Assembly (NCBI GenBank): GCA_036345935.2
Contig: JADWOT020000007.1
Coordinates: 1,256,517-1,320,516 of the forward strand
DNA length: 64,000 bases
Origin: Taenia hydatigena
Lineage: Eukaryota; Platyhelminthes; Cestoda; Cyclophyllidea; Taeniidae
Direction of reading: 5' to 3'
Both the position numbers and the translations under genes were made by a program. The notes below the pieces were generated by a model. The model searched no databases, was not told where the DNA came from, and saw only the letters and a program-made list of their open reading frames with translations. Each line of letters begins with the position of its first letter. The stretch's first letter is position 1. This document shows, piece after piece, positions 36,801 through 47,289 of the stretch.

Positions 36801-37002
36801 ATTACAGTTGGCGTCGACAAATTGAGTGAGTGCACGCCAGTATGCTGGCAGAGCCTGCCGCCTAGTCGGCGGAAATAAGAGTAGAGAGTCTAATTGAAGT
36901 GACAGATGAACTCTTGGTGAATCTGCTTTGTCAGGCCAGGTAAACCAGGCGTCGGTGCGAGCTGAAACTAGACTCAACTATGCAAATAAGTAAGCATTCA
37001 AG
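33816..37002. other. no firm gene; one signal-peptide-like frame at 36495-36584
   Basis: Most of this stretch shows only short overlapping frames. At 36495-36584 (+) a 29-codon frame starting MMKALRMLFAMLTCLCLLFG looks like a signal peptide and ends at TGA, with a weak donor-like GTACGA just before the stop. It could be the first exon of a small secreted protein, but no second exon is evident. A frame at 35401-35640 (-) is reasonably protein-like but matches nothing that I know. Confidence 0.35.
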
Positions 37003-37074
37003 TAACAGAGCGTGGTTTCGATCCACGAACCTCTGGGTTATGGACCCAGCACACTTCTACTGCGCCACTCTGCT
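37003..37074 (-). tRNA. initiator tRNA-Met (CAT)
   Basis: This 72-nt sequence closely follows the eukaryotic initiator tRNA. It begins AGCAGAGTGGCGCAG, has the anticodon stem CTGGG/CCCAG with three G-C pairs next to the loop TCCATAA (anticodon CAT, with C at position 33), and the T-loop ATCGAAA carries A54 and A60, all initiator hallmarks. The acceptor closes A1-T72, with a G-T wobble at 2-71, and the discriminator is A. The D-loop is AGTAGAAG, with an A where the usual GG is expected. No run of four or more T follows within about 40 nt, which is unusual for a Pol III gene, so this may be a recently inactive copy or use a non-canonical terminator. Confidence 0.9.
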
Positions 37075-37412
37075 CACATTGTGCACATCTTTAATTCAAT
37101 TTATTTCCCTAGCAGGTTGGCACAAGCAACATGACAAATCACTGATGTGAGCTTCAACAGTTACATAAGGTCGAGGCGTGTGTGCGTGCTCGAACGACTA
37201 CTAGGTAACTGGTTGACGCGTAAGCAGTGAGGTAGCAGAGGCAGAAATAGATGCAGATGCCGTGGAAGGAAAGAGATGGTGCAGATAGATGTAAGTTTAT
37301 GCAGGTGGCACTGTAATGTGGTGCAGTACAACACGGCATAACATATCGCAGGGTGTTGGAACGGAGCAGATTAGCGTGAAACGCACTGATATGGGACTAT
37401 GTTAAGCTGTCT

Positions 37413-37690
37413 CTGTGATGGTGTAGCAGTGAGATTTTCTTGATTTCATTTAGGTGACTCGAGTTCAACCCGTTGTCACCAAAGTACGCAACAATCTGTT
37501 GCGCCCACAGGCAACAGGATACTAGGCCCTGTGGCTACATGTACGTGGGTATCCCAGGAAGTGCCTAATGACAGAGAAGAAAAAGTTGACTGTTCGTTAA
37601 CACTGCTGAACCCCGGAAGTTAGCACTGACAAACCAATCTGGTTGAAATGGGTCTGGCTTTGTCTGAAATGGGCTAGCATGCCTGTAACA
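37413..37690 (+). repeat. tRNA-derived SINE-like element
   Basis: The head has an A-box-like TGGTGTAGCAG (37419-37429) and a B-box-like GAGTTCAACCC (37461-37471) separated by a tRNA-like distance of about 31 nt. The B box sits in a small stem ggtgac/gtcacc. What follows (to about 37690) is not tRNA-like, as in the body of a SINE. There is no clear A-tail and I found no second copy in the window, so family status is unproven. Confidence 0.35.
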
Positions 37691-37699
37691 ATTAGAAGG

Positions 37700-40550
37700 C
37701 TTAGTCAGCTTGGTGCATGATATTTTGCATTTTATTCTTCTTTGCTTTTAATCATTTTGCGTATCGCATTTAATGGACGGGTGCTGTGATGCATTCAGAT
37801 TGCGTTGTTATGTGCGTACGCATCGACATGCTCGTGCCAAAATCGGTAATGTCAATCGTGTGCTTATCTCGCCACCCGAAATGAGCGAGGCAAGCACTAG
37901 TGAGGACAGAGAGCATATCATATCAAGTGAAGGGCTAGGGAGTGCGCAAGAGGCCGATTCTTATCAGGAAAATGTGCAGAAACGGGTAGATAAGGCAGCG
38001 AAGATGGATGGAACAAAAGGCACGATATAAGTGACGAAATGTGCATGGTACTCAATACGACATGAATTATCGTTCAATTGAAGGAAAGGGCTACAAAAAC
38101 GGTCGTGACATGGAGACGAAACAAATTACCCCTTACACTTTGGCAACTAAGTTCGATACCTTCCACTTGGGCTGCTGCCTATGTTTCATACCCCATCACT
38201 TGAAAAATGCGTTTGTGTATTAACTTTTATGAAAGGCTGACAAGTCGAAGGCAAATGCGGTGCGCATTAGGTGGCAAGTTTCGTGTAAAAATGTTGGTTA
38301 GGAGTGAGGTCTTTTCTAAAGGGCGAACAAACAGAGCGTGTTTGCATTATGGCGGGAAGAATTAATGTAAAATAAATAACAAAAGGCCTTTGCAAAAGTT
38401 TCTTCATTGTCCTTCTCTTTCCTTCTACTAGCTTTGTTATGGAAAGGTTGGATGTTCTTAGACATTATATTGGATGAAAGAGGCAGTAGATAGCGCATTA
38501 ACAAAAGTTGGGAGGTAGGAGTGCTCACGTCGGGAGAATCAAACGGTTCCTTCAGAACCAAATTCAAATGGTTCCTTCGCCTCTCGCCTACAAGGCATAT
38601 CTTAAGAAAATGGATATAACATACCCCATCGTATATTCACGGCCGTACCCGTTGTCACCCTCGTCTTCCATTGTAGGTATTTACTGCAACGTAAGCTCTT
38701 TTCGTTCAATTACTTTGGGATGTGACCCCATTACCGCGGGTGGTTTAGCCAGAATGCAAAAATAAGCGTGAGAACTTTGTGCTAGGGAGAAGTGCAAGTT
38801 TCACCCCTGTGATGCGCGAATTTGTTAGCCGCACATCTTTTGGCTAGACGAGACTGGCTGTCGCAAATGGAATATTTGGTCTTCTGTGTTTATGTTTCCG
38901 AAGTGAAGGCACATGTGCTGCCTCACAGATCCCAGTTGACTATTATCGTTGCATTTAACGGTGCTTGCTAACTTTTATTCGTCACTTGACTTATGCAAAC
39001 CGTTGTCTTATTGCGATATCAGCGCCTCTCCATCATAAGACGTGTATCCAGTGGTCAAAAATGGCGAGTCTGCTTTGGTAGCAGCATCGCTACATACCTG
39101 CGCCATGTTGTGGGCTCCCTGATTGCTGATGCTCCGGACTTTGTTTCATGAGTAGCTTTATCTTCTCATTGGGGTGAAAATGCATCCATGTATACGCATA
39201 CAACTGAGAAGTTTATTGTTGGGTTCACGGGCAGAGTGATGATGCCAGATGCTTAATGACTCTGTCATTAAGGCCTGCAATTCATGTCCACTAGAAACGG
39301 GCGTTCGAATTGGAGCCCTCGATGAGGCCAGATAGGTGGATTGTTAGGTGGGTTTGACTCTAGCTGCTGCTGATGCTGCGACCGTTCACGATGGTCGGTA
39401 AATAAGACTATTTAAGCTTAACAAAGCCCTGCGCCAGTCATTACCCGAGCCAGCAGCGGGTGTTCAAGTTGCCTTGTCCGCAATTTTTAATTTACTCACA
39501 TATCAGTGCTCTTTTAATCAAACTGATAGTAATAGTAAAGCGCAATCGTTTTTCTCTTTTCTCTTTAACTTCTGTGGGAGTTCAAATACAAGACCAGCCC
39601 TGCTACCAAGTTGCTTGCTTTGCCTTCCGACTTCGCCAAGCAACGCCTCCTGAGCTCTAAATTACCACAACCAGTATCCCACCTCAGAACTTACTTGTCA
39701 TAAGTTGTTTTGGCAACGCGCGGATGATTGCTCTGGCATGACATGCCATATAGATTTCGTCCCTCTAATTACTCGAAAACGCGGCAGTGTCAAACACCAA
39801 TTTCACCCATCTAGGCACTCGCCCGAACCATTCATGGGCTTCTGTTTTTAACAACTCCTCCTGGAAAAAGGGGTTGCGTCTCTTTGGAGAAAAGCATCAT
39901 GCGGTTTCTGCTGTAGAGAAAGAGAGAATTCGAGTTTACGCTAAGCGATGGACGCTTTTTGCAACATCACACAACCCATTTAATTATCACAGTTCGCAAA
40001 CAGTATAATATCCTGCCAAACTACCGCGGTTGAAGTTTATCCGAATTTCGCAGCAATAACCTGCTGTCAGTGGTATGAATGGGCTTTTAAACGATTCCGC
40101 TCACTTGGAAGGCGAAATTGCTGCGATCACTCAGCTTTACTGCATTTACGAAATCGTCAAGAAAATTGGGAAAGATCCACAAGAAGAAACAAAGGAATCA
40201 AAATATCTCTAAACTGATGTAATGAATAAGCAAAAAGTGTAAGCGCTGTCAAGAAATGTGAAGAAAGCAAAGGGCATGGCAAGGAGTGGGGGACATCCAA
40301 AGTGTCAAATGGGTAATAAATATTTTGATGAGCAAGGTGAAATGCGAAATTGCTGCTTTTGCTAAAATTAGCAGGGCTTATAGGAACGGTGAGAAGTGAT
40401 GTAAAATGAGTCGAAAGTTATTGGACATCACTGCTTGTATGATAGAAATTATGGAATGGTAGAATAAAGAACCGGGAAAAGACGGGCACATGCGATAGTG
40501 TACATTCTTGGTAAATAGATTAAGTAAAGTGCCATGGAAAGCCCCCTACC
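37700..40550. other. no recognisable gene
   Basis: A frame at 37773-38030 (+) has a Ser/Glu-rich middle (EMSEASTSEDREH) and a Lys/Asp-rich end and could be an exon, but has no known domain. Other frames are short and overlapping. No repeats or RNA genes were recognised. Confidence 0.4.
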
Positions 40551-40552
40551 CA

Positions 40553-40620
40553 GACCCGTGGTTTAATGGATAAGGCATATCTCCCTGAGTAAACGCTTGG
40601 GCTCGAGATTCGCCGCGAGC
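40553..40620 (+). pseudogene. tRNA-Arg-like pseudogene or SINE head
   Basis: The 5' half closely matches eukaryotic tRNA-Arg: gacccgtggtttaatggata followed by aggca, which contains an A box (TGGTTTAATGG). The anticodon arm is not foldable in the normal way, the B box is changed to GGCTCGAGATTCG, and the 3' acceptor strand gccgcgagc does not pair with gacccgt. It is therefore a degenerate copy, probably a retroposed tRNA or SINE head. Confidence 0.55.
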
Positions 40621-40760
40621 ACCATGTCTAAACCAACAATACACCGGCTCTCGTTCGAATTGCACCAATGCGTATCGAAAAAGCGCGGGCGGACACGGTG
40701 TCAGTTGTTTTATTACCGTTCGTCATCAGCTGCCAATGGTATAACCGAAGGAAAGGTGCT

Positions 40761-40810
40761 GCCTAGAGCGAGACTTGAACTCGTGACCTTCAGGTCCGAT
40801 GCAGCGGCAT
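40761..40810 (-). pseudogene. tRNA-like 3' half, opposite strand
   Basis: The reverse strand reads a T-arm-like ACGAGTTCAAGTCTCGC (B box GAGTTCAAGTC) followed by an acceptor-like tctaggc. The expected 5' half with an A box is not visible upstream. It lies about 140 bp from the tRNA-Arg-like copy and faces it. It is most likely a truncated tRNA or tRNA-SINE. Confidence 0.4.
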
Positions 40811-41197
40811 CAATGGGAAATCCAGTGGTGGGAGTCCTTGGCGGTTGTGGGCCTACAGGATGCGTAAATTGACGGAATTAATTATTGCTCACTTGGATTT
40901 TGACTGCTGTGGAGAAATTATTGATGGCGACAGTGAGTTCTTTATACAGTAGACGTTGGATTGTGGGGAGATGGTAATGCATTAATGACCCACTTATTAT
41001 GCAGCTAATTGAGAAGGTGGTTGACCAAACGGAAATGTTTTTTTGTGTGAAGACTAAAACATTTTATATGGTGAGGCGTTTGATATGGCTGGGTGAGCAG
41101 GAGAGGTGAGGTAAAGGGAAGATTTTCCTCACACGTGCTCTGGGAGCGTTCCAAAAAATTTGATCAACTAGTTGCTTCTTACTACTAGGTTTTGTTC

Positions 41198-41449
41198 TTA
41201 CTGGAATACGATGGGGAAGGCTTTGCAACCCAAATGCCCTGGTTGCCAGCGCCACCTCGATTCGTCTGTTGCAATGATGGCAACGCAGTGATTACACTTA
41301 TCAATATACGCGCACGTTACATCTATTAAAATGGCTTGTTTTCGTTCAGCACGAAGGAGGTAGCAAGTTGTGGGTGATATGTTCAAATGCATTGTGAGTG
41401 ATCGTTTGATTAGCTTTTGTGCAAGTGAGTCAGCTGGTGTTGAAGTCAT
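41198..41449 (-). pseudogene. LINE ORF2 C-terminal remnant
   Basis: The 83-codon reverse frame contains AERKQAILIDVTCAYIDKCN, which resembles the '(V/I)LIDVT-P-(Y/F)-(E/D)-N' motif seen after the reverse transcriptase in ORF2 of many animal non-LTR retrotransposons, normally followed by an A/K-rich stretch and an LGxWD-type end. The later motif is not found in any frame, and no reverse transcriptase core with (F/Y)xDD is present nearby. I read it as a short 3' relic of a LINE. Confidence 0.45.
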
Positions 41450-43859
41450 TCAGCCTTCCGTTGGATGTGGCTTGCTATGCGTAAGAAGGTCAAGGTACTA
41501 ATCGTTCATCATGGGAACAGAGATTATTTTAAATAAACTTGACCACCGAGATATTCATTTGTCATCTAGGAGCTCTTCGATACAAGAAATCAGAAGAATG
41601 TACTAACGGCAATTGGTGCGCCGTTCGGAACCGGCAACCTGCTTTAAATAAAAGATTGTTTTGATAAACGTTGTTTATGGACCGCAAATTGAGTTTAATT
41701 AACTCAATGCTTGCTTGAATTCTTCCTTAACCGCATCCAGTTCGACTTTGAATAGTTTAAACTAGCTGCTGGGCACTACAACCCACACGAATCCACTGGA
41801 AAGTCGGCATGCACGAGACCTCTTCTCAATTTTCGCATCCATTTAATCACAGTAATATAGGCGTTTATGAGTATTGGTTTCAGTACTGTCATAACTAAAT
41901 GAGTGATATTCTTTTGTCATAATCATAAGCAGTTGTAGAATGGGTGTACACATGCCTTAAGCGACCAATTTGTTTACTCCACCTCTCGCTGTTTTTCCCA
42001 TCCGTATTAGTGTTTCCAATGACCCTCCTTAATTAACTTCAGCAACGCTTTGTGTTCAAATATGGTGAGATTCGATTCAGAACAGTGGCTAATATTCGGG
42101 GTCAGTATCTGTTTTGGATGTCTTCTTTTACAACCGAGGCGAGTTAAGCTAGAAAGAGCACCAGGTAGAATTTGCGTCCACAGTAAAACGACCATAATCG
42201 TCGGCACGTGCGTCGAACAAATTGCATGTTTGCAAAAAATTTCTAAAATGTTTTACTTGCCATGTGAGGTTGCAATTGACCCTACCTTTGCCCTATTTGT
42301 AAAACCTTGTTTAGTGATGCATGTGCGGCAGTATTAAGAGCAAAAATGGGTGTGCCAAGCAGGTACCCGACTTCTAGTGAGATACAGGTAAGGTAAAGAA
42401 TGAAATGATTGCTGTGGATGCTACTGCAGCTATGGCCAAATGTATGTCCTCTCCTCTATTTGGCCGCAAGGATCTTCATTGAGCCTCCCTAACACTGCTC
42501 ACTTGGAAAGCATTTGTTCACATAATCTGGATCATCTTCAGACACTAGCCTTCAGATCGCCTATTGACAACAAACCATTTGGTTAAAGCCCATTTAAACG
42601 CGTACCCAAAACAATCAGACGCATTCAAAATTCGCCAAGTGTGATACTAACTTGTTTTAATGGTGCCAATGCGATAGCGTAATGTCACTCATGTTTAGAT
42701 TGAACAGACCACATTATGTGTCAGAGTTATTAAAGGGTGTCCTGGCAGGTAAACTTATTGCCGTTGGCAACAAATCGAACTAATTAAATTTAATGAAAGA
42801 GTATTTTTACTGCCCATTCGGTTTGAAATAAGACCTTATTAAGAGGTGATTATTACGTTTAACTGTAGACGTCACGCGAGTTGATGCACAGCTTGCAGTG
42901 CTTTACCTATCAGCATCTAATATGCTCAATCCGGTAACAGTGGTTCCGAGATATTGTGGAATGAACACTTTGACAATGCTTTGATCATAGTACCTATCAA
43001 GCACGCGTACTCACACTAAATCCTGCTCAAACACGAACTTATTCGACTAAACTAAGGTAAAATTACAGTAAATGGACACACACCTATTACTCTTTTAAAT
43101 GGAATACAAAAACCAGCAGACTAATCGGTTAGGAAAGTAAAGAATTCTAACTAATAGCAAGAATAGATGTCAGTAAGCAGAAAATTGCAGATTTCAGCGT
43201 ATACTGCACATCAATGCTGATTGAAGCCTGCTTAACATCTAGTAGAAGCAGTGGAATCTTTAGCAAAGGCGATTGTTCAAGATCCACACAAATTATTGAT
43301 CCAAGTAGGAGGTCATCCATTCATCACCTGTACCAGTGACCTTCGAACCAAGAAATGACCACGTACCTGTTGAAACAAACGCGACGAATAAAAGCATTCC
43401 CAGGTGAGGTGACGTTCCTTGATAATCTTACCAACCAAATGGAGGAACTTTGCTACCTATCTTTAGATTTGTTTAACCCGTGTCTTCTTAAGCCGCATTG
43501 GACGTAATTTTAGTTCATTAATGAAAAAAGAGAAGTAAAGTAGACTTTCAAAGGGTACTGCAGCTGTGCTTGCGTTCAACAAGCGGCACTAATACCGTAA
43601 GAATCCGGATAATGCAAATGCCACCGAGTAATTGCCAAGAATTGAGCTAAATAATAGCCAGCTAATCCCTTCATACAAAGTGAATAATTAACCCGTAAAA
43701 ACTGGTTGCAACAACTACAGGATTTAAGCTCATTAGTACCTGAGCAAAGCATAATGCAATAAAAGGAACAAATTTCAAATATAGACACCTTCAGTAAAAT
43801 GCTTAGACTTCTCCTGTGCAGCATCACAAAGAGACATTCTTATCAACCACCAGGCCTTA
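41450..43859. other. no recognisable gene
   Basis: Only short unlinked frames. No repeat family member or RNA gene was recognised. Confidence 0.5.
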
Positions 43860-44330
43860 ACAGCCGGCAAAAAATCCAACCTGCATGGCGACAGATGCTA
43901 TAATTTTTAAAAGCAGAAACTACACGATTAAATTACGAATGACGGTAACCAAAAATGCAAATAAGAAAGCCAAAGCAAATATCAAAAGCAATAAATAAAT
44001 TAACAAAGTTGATAGCAAAATGTAATATAGACGATGAATAGGCCACTAAGGAAAAAAATAAATTAAACATTTAGAGACAAAAATATTTAAATCCTTAAAA
44101 CAGATACAAAATTAACAAAGTGAAAAGTGCGAAATATCGATAAAAGATAAGAGAAAAAGAGTAGAAAATGCGTTCTGACATAAAATAAACACGTAAAGAG
44201 GACAAGGAGTAAAGAAAAGAAGTGAAAAGTAAAAATCTTAAGCGAAAGAATTACCACGAATAAAAAGGAAACGGAATTTAAGGCCAGTACAGGAGCCGTT
44301 CGATTTCGAAGAAAATTCCTCGATATGTCA
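43860..44330 (+). other. A-rich stretch preceding the 5S-like copy
   Basis: The + strand becomes strongly A-rich, with many short A runs, up to the first 5S-like piece. A matching T-rich stretch follows the second piece (45025-45330). Direct comparison shows no good inverted match between the two, so they seem compositional and not arms of one repeat. Confidence 0.4.
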
Positions 44331-44350
44331 AGGATAGCTAACGATTTCAT

Positions 44351-44385
44351 AGGTGACCGGCCGGGAATAATGGGTGCTGCAAGCC
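44351..44385 (+). pseudogene. 5S rRNA 3'-end fragment
   Basis: The sequence aggtgaccggccgggaataa, continuing with tgggtgctgcaagcc, matches the last 35 nt of eukaryotic 5S rRNA (helices IV and I region, 'gggtgaccgcctgggaata' and 'gggtgctgtaggc'). The 5' two-thirds are not recognisable upstream, where only a weak 'gctaacgattt' resembles the C-box end. It is followed at once by T-rich Pol III terminator-like sequence. Confidence 0.65.
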
Positions 44386-44899
44386 TCTTCTTTTTCTTTT
44401 ACCCTTACCTACCTACCTACCCGTCTGCAGTGCACTGCAATCCACCTCACTCACCTTGCATCGTACCAAGCACTCCTTATTGCTGCGCAGCACTCTCATT
44501 TCCACTCCAATATGCGTCATTATTGGCCACCACCATGCTTGGTGGGCGATGTACATCTCTTTCCACTCCCGTGTGCCTGCCACGATGATGAGGAGGGAAA
44601 GTCGGTGGAGGTTGCGTGAATGGAATGAGAATAGGTACTGGTGGGTGGATGGGCGGATGGATGGTAGGTAGAGAGGCGTGGTGTGATGCCTTGAGCACGC
44701 CTAGTGATACAGCAAGGAGGGCAGTTGGAGGAAGAAGGCGATTGATAGGGTGTGGTGGGGGGTGCGGGCGCGTGCAAGAGGAGAGAGAGGGAGAAAGCGA
44801 GAAGGGAGGGGTGGATGTAATGGAATGGAGTGTGAGATGCAGGGTGAGTGATGGAGGAGGGGAAAGTAAAGGTGGGAGGCGTGAAGTGGCGATGCCATC
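44386..44899. other. spacer between 5S-like copies (pyrimidine then purine rich)
   Basis: About 510 bp. The first 190 bp are C/T-rich on the + strand (including tacctacctaccta near 44407) and the next 310 bp G/A-rich (including atggatggtaggtag near 44658). This gives long overlapping proline/serine-rich frames on the reverse strand (44477-45079, 200 codons) that I attribute to composition. The length and position fit a non-transcribed spacer of a 5S tandem array. Confidence 0.45.
44388..44400 (+). terminator. Pol III-type T-run
   Basis: Runs of five and four T interrupted by single C residues directly follow the 5S 3' end, as in genuine 5S genes. Transcription from this truncated copy is unlikely, because its internal promoter is missing. 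Confidence 0.5.
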
Positions 44900-45024
44900 G
44901 CCAACGAGCATACCATGTAGAAAGCATCTATTCTCGTCTTCTTGTCCGATCGCCGAAGTTAAGCTACGTCGGATCGGGTTAGAACTTGCATTGTTGCCCG
45001 GCTGAGAGCGTTGTTCTCTCAGCT
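44900..45024 (+). pseudogene. 5S rRNA-like gene, degenerate
   Basis: It starts gccaacgagcataccatg, as in a eukaryotic 5S gene. The internal control region is well kept: tccgatcgccgaagttaagc (box A) followed by tacgtcgg and a C-box-like gggttagaacttgca. There is a 4-nt insertion (ttct) in the loop before box A, and the 3' third (about 44990-45024) has lost the normal sequence. The copy is in the same orientation as the fragment at 44351. It is probably a non-functional member of a dispersed or former tandem 5S family; a 5S-derived SINE is an alternative. Confidence 0.7.
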
Positions 45025-46780
45025 TCCTCCCTCCCATTACCTCCTTTTTGTTGCTTCCAGAAATTTTACTATTTCTCATTATATCTTTCCTTTTTCTTTG
45101 AATTCCTAGCTGTTTATCTTTTTTTCTGATGCCCTTAACCGTCCCTTTTCCTTTACATGAATACTTTTGCTTTAGTATTCTTTATAGGCGTGTTTATTTG
45201 ATTCGCTTTAAATTTTTATTCCTTTTTTTATTATTCCGATACCTTTCATTTAAACATATTTCTTTAAAAACTTCCTTTTATTTGTTAAGCCGATTTTCAA
45301 TTCGTGTGAGTTTTCTTTATTACGCTAATTTGTACATAGCACACGGACGTTGTTCTTCACCTACAATTAGTAATGGGGTATATCACTATTTGTCTGGAGG
45401 GTTAAACACGGCCGTAGTTACGGCGTTCATATCATGCACTTAGTTCTGCAAGTCATTCAAATCTTTTAGAGGTGGGACCCGGGCTTCACAATCTGAGTGT
45501 CTGACACTATCATTTATTTGTTCTGAATATTATTTACTGTTTGACCAACTGATTCGATCTTTTACTTGGCAATGGGATTAGTGTTTCTTGGCCAGGTCAT
45601 ATGTTCGCAGCTCCTCATCTGCAATCATTTTGCCCTCCGTGATGGTGAATTGTAGTTTATTGCCTTCTTCATTCTTAATTACGACGAGCCTTATAAGCGC
45701 AAACTTTTTGCGTTGTTTACCATTATCAATCATTGGCTCTGACCAATTTAAGGAATATTGCTGTTACATCACCACCGCACAAAGCTTTACATACTGCTTT
45801 AATCCACTCAAAATTCTTCTACAGCATTTCGTCTGCATAAATGTCCAAGATTTAAGTCCATCTCTCAAATGTAGATTTGTCATTGCTTCCAAAAGCCAAC
45901 TGATGCCATTTGTGACAGCTAAATACAAAAAGTGATGTCATTGTAGCCATATCATTATGTTTTGAATTTTAGCCTGAATTCGTGGTTGCAAGCGTTGGTG
46001 AAAGCTGATTAGCTGCACAATTCAGGAAATATCGTACGCAGGTTGTAAAATTTAATGCAGTTGTGCCACTTTTGATCAGTTGCAGTTTAACAGATAAGTC
46101 GGTATGTACTTATGTAAATAACTTTTATTTATCCCTGCGGTGAGTTCTAGAACTCGCGTTCCTGTCAGTAAGGCCCAAATTGAGTGCCCGGTGTGATTAT
46201 TGGTTTAATGGCAGTGACTTTGCTAGCCGGCATTCAGTGAACACGCCCTACCACACGGGTATGTGCCGGTGTAGGTGGGAACTCCGGCAATGTGGATCAG
46301 ACCATACACTACTCACCGTTCTCATAAGGCAGCAAGCTTAAGCCCTTCCCGGCCGATGTGCCCATCACAAGCAACTGATAAACGTGTGACTGCTCACAGT
46401 GGGTAACTCACCTACCTTGTTCCTTTTTCTCTGCTCGTGTCTGCATCTGCACAACTTTACTAGGGCGCTGCCACTTGCTACCAAACCGACACTAGTTCTT
46501 ACCCAACCAGCGTCGGTCCACGATCCCCATCTACATGCGCGTGTGTGGCGTGAACATGGTAACCGTAACGACGCGTCCCCTACCTTTACCTCATGACGAT
46601 GTGTTCTGCTTCAAGCAGTCGATAATCTGCCGAATCAAGAGAGCACATTATCAAAAATTTTGAGGCTAATTTGGTCGTCATCAGCATCAAGATTCGAAAC
46701 CTTTGGAGGTCTGTTGAGTTTGCTCGGTGTCACGCATTCGATGAACACCATGTTGCAAAACTGCGCAGGTTCTGCACCCT
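45025..46780. other. T-rich stretch, then no recognisable gene
   Basis: The first 300 bp are T-rich on the + strand with several T runs of five or more. Beyond this, a 115-codon frame at 45588-45935 (+) is serine/leucine rich without a domain. Nothing else is supported. Confidence 0.45.
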
Positions 46781-46783
46781 GGA

Positions 46784-46802
46784 ATATATATATATATATA
46801 TA
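46784..46802. repeat. (AT)n microsatellite
   Basis: An uninterrupted AT run of 19 nt, preceded by 'cctgga'. A second one lies about 480 bp downstream with a similar left flank (gtgga). Confidence 0.9.
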
Positions 46803-47265
46803 GATGCGGCATCCATTCGTCCGCCCAACAGCATCAGACCACTTTTGGCACGTTATTTCGACTCTTTGCGTCTATGCACGCGATTTGGGCCTCCAGGGTA
46901 TCTATTTCAGGCAAATAACTTATTTATATATGGAAAGGTGGTCCGGTGGATACTGAGCTCAAGGTAGTGTTCAAAATCACAGGATAGGGAAAACTCGGTG
47001 GTTTGTTCCCACAGTATCGATGAGCGGGTCACAGAATTTGCTTAATATTCTTAGATGATCACAGCTCTTTGTGCTGACGAGCTGGAAGAGGACAGCAATT
47101 GGGATAGTGGACTTTTTTAATCTGCATCATTACCTCCTTTACATTTACACTTAACGAAGTCTTCGATCCGGTTTGACCAGTCGTACGAGTGGCCGAAGTG
47201 AAATCCTTCTATCGGATGCCCAGGAGGCTCCCTTAGGACAAAAGAAGGCAAAATATCAGGGTGGA

Positions 47266-47281
47266 ATATATATATATATAT
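47266..47281. repeat. (AT)n microsatellite
   Basis: An uninterrupted AT run of 16 nt, preceded by 'gggtgga'. It resembles the upstream run at 46784 in its left flank. Confidence 0.9.
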
Positions 47282-47289
47282 CCAACAGA

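Noticed and set aside
44477..45079. 200-codon reverse-strand open frame, the longest but one in the window
   Set aside because: It lies over a purine/pyrimidine-biased 5S-like spacer and the 5S copy itself, and is mostly Pro/Ser/His from composition. Overlapping frames on both strands are equally open.
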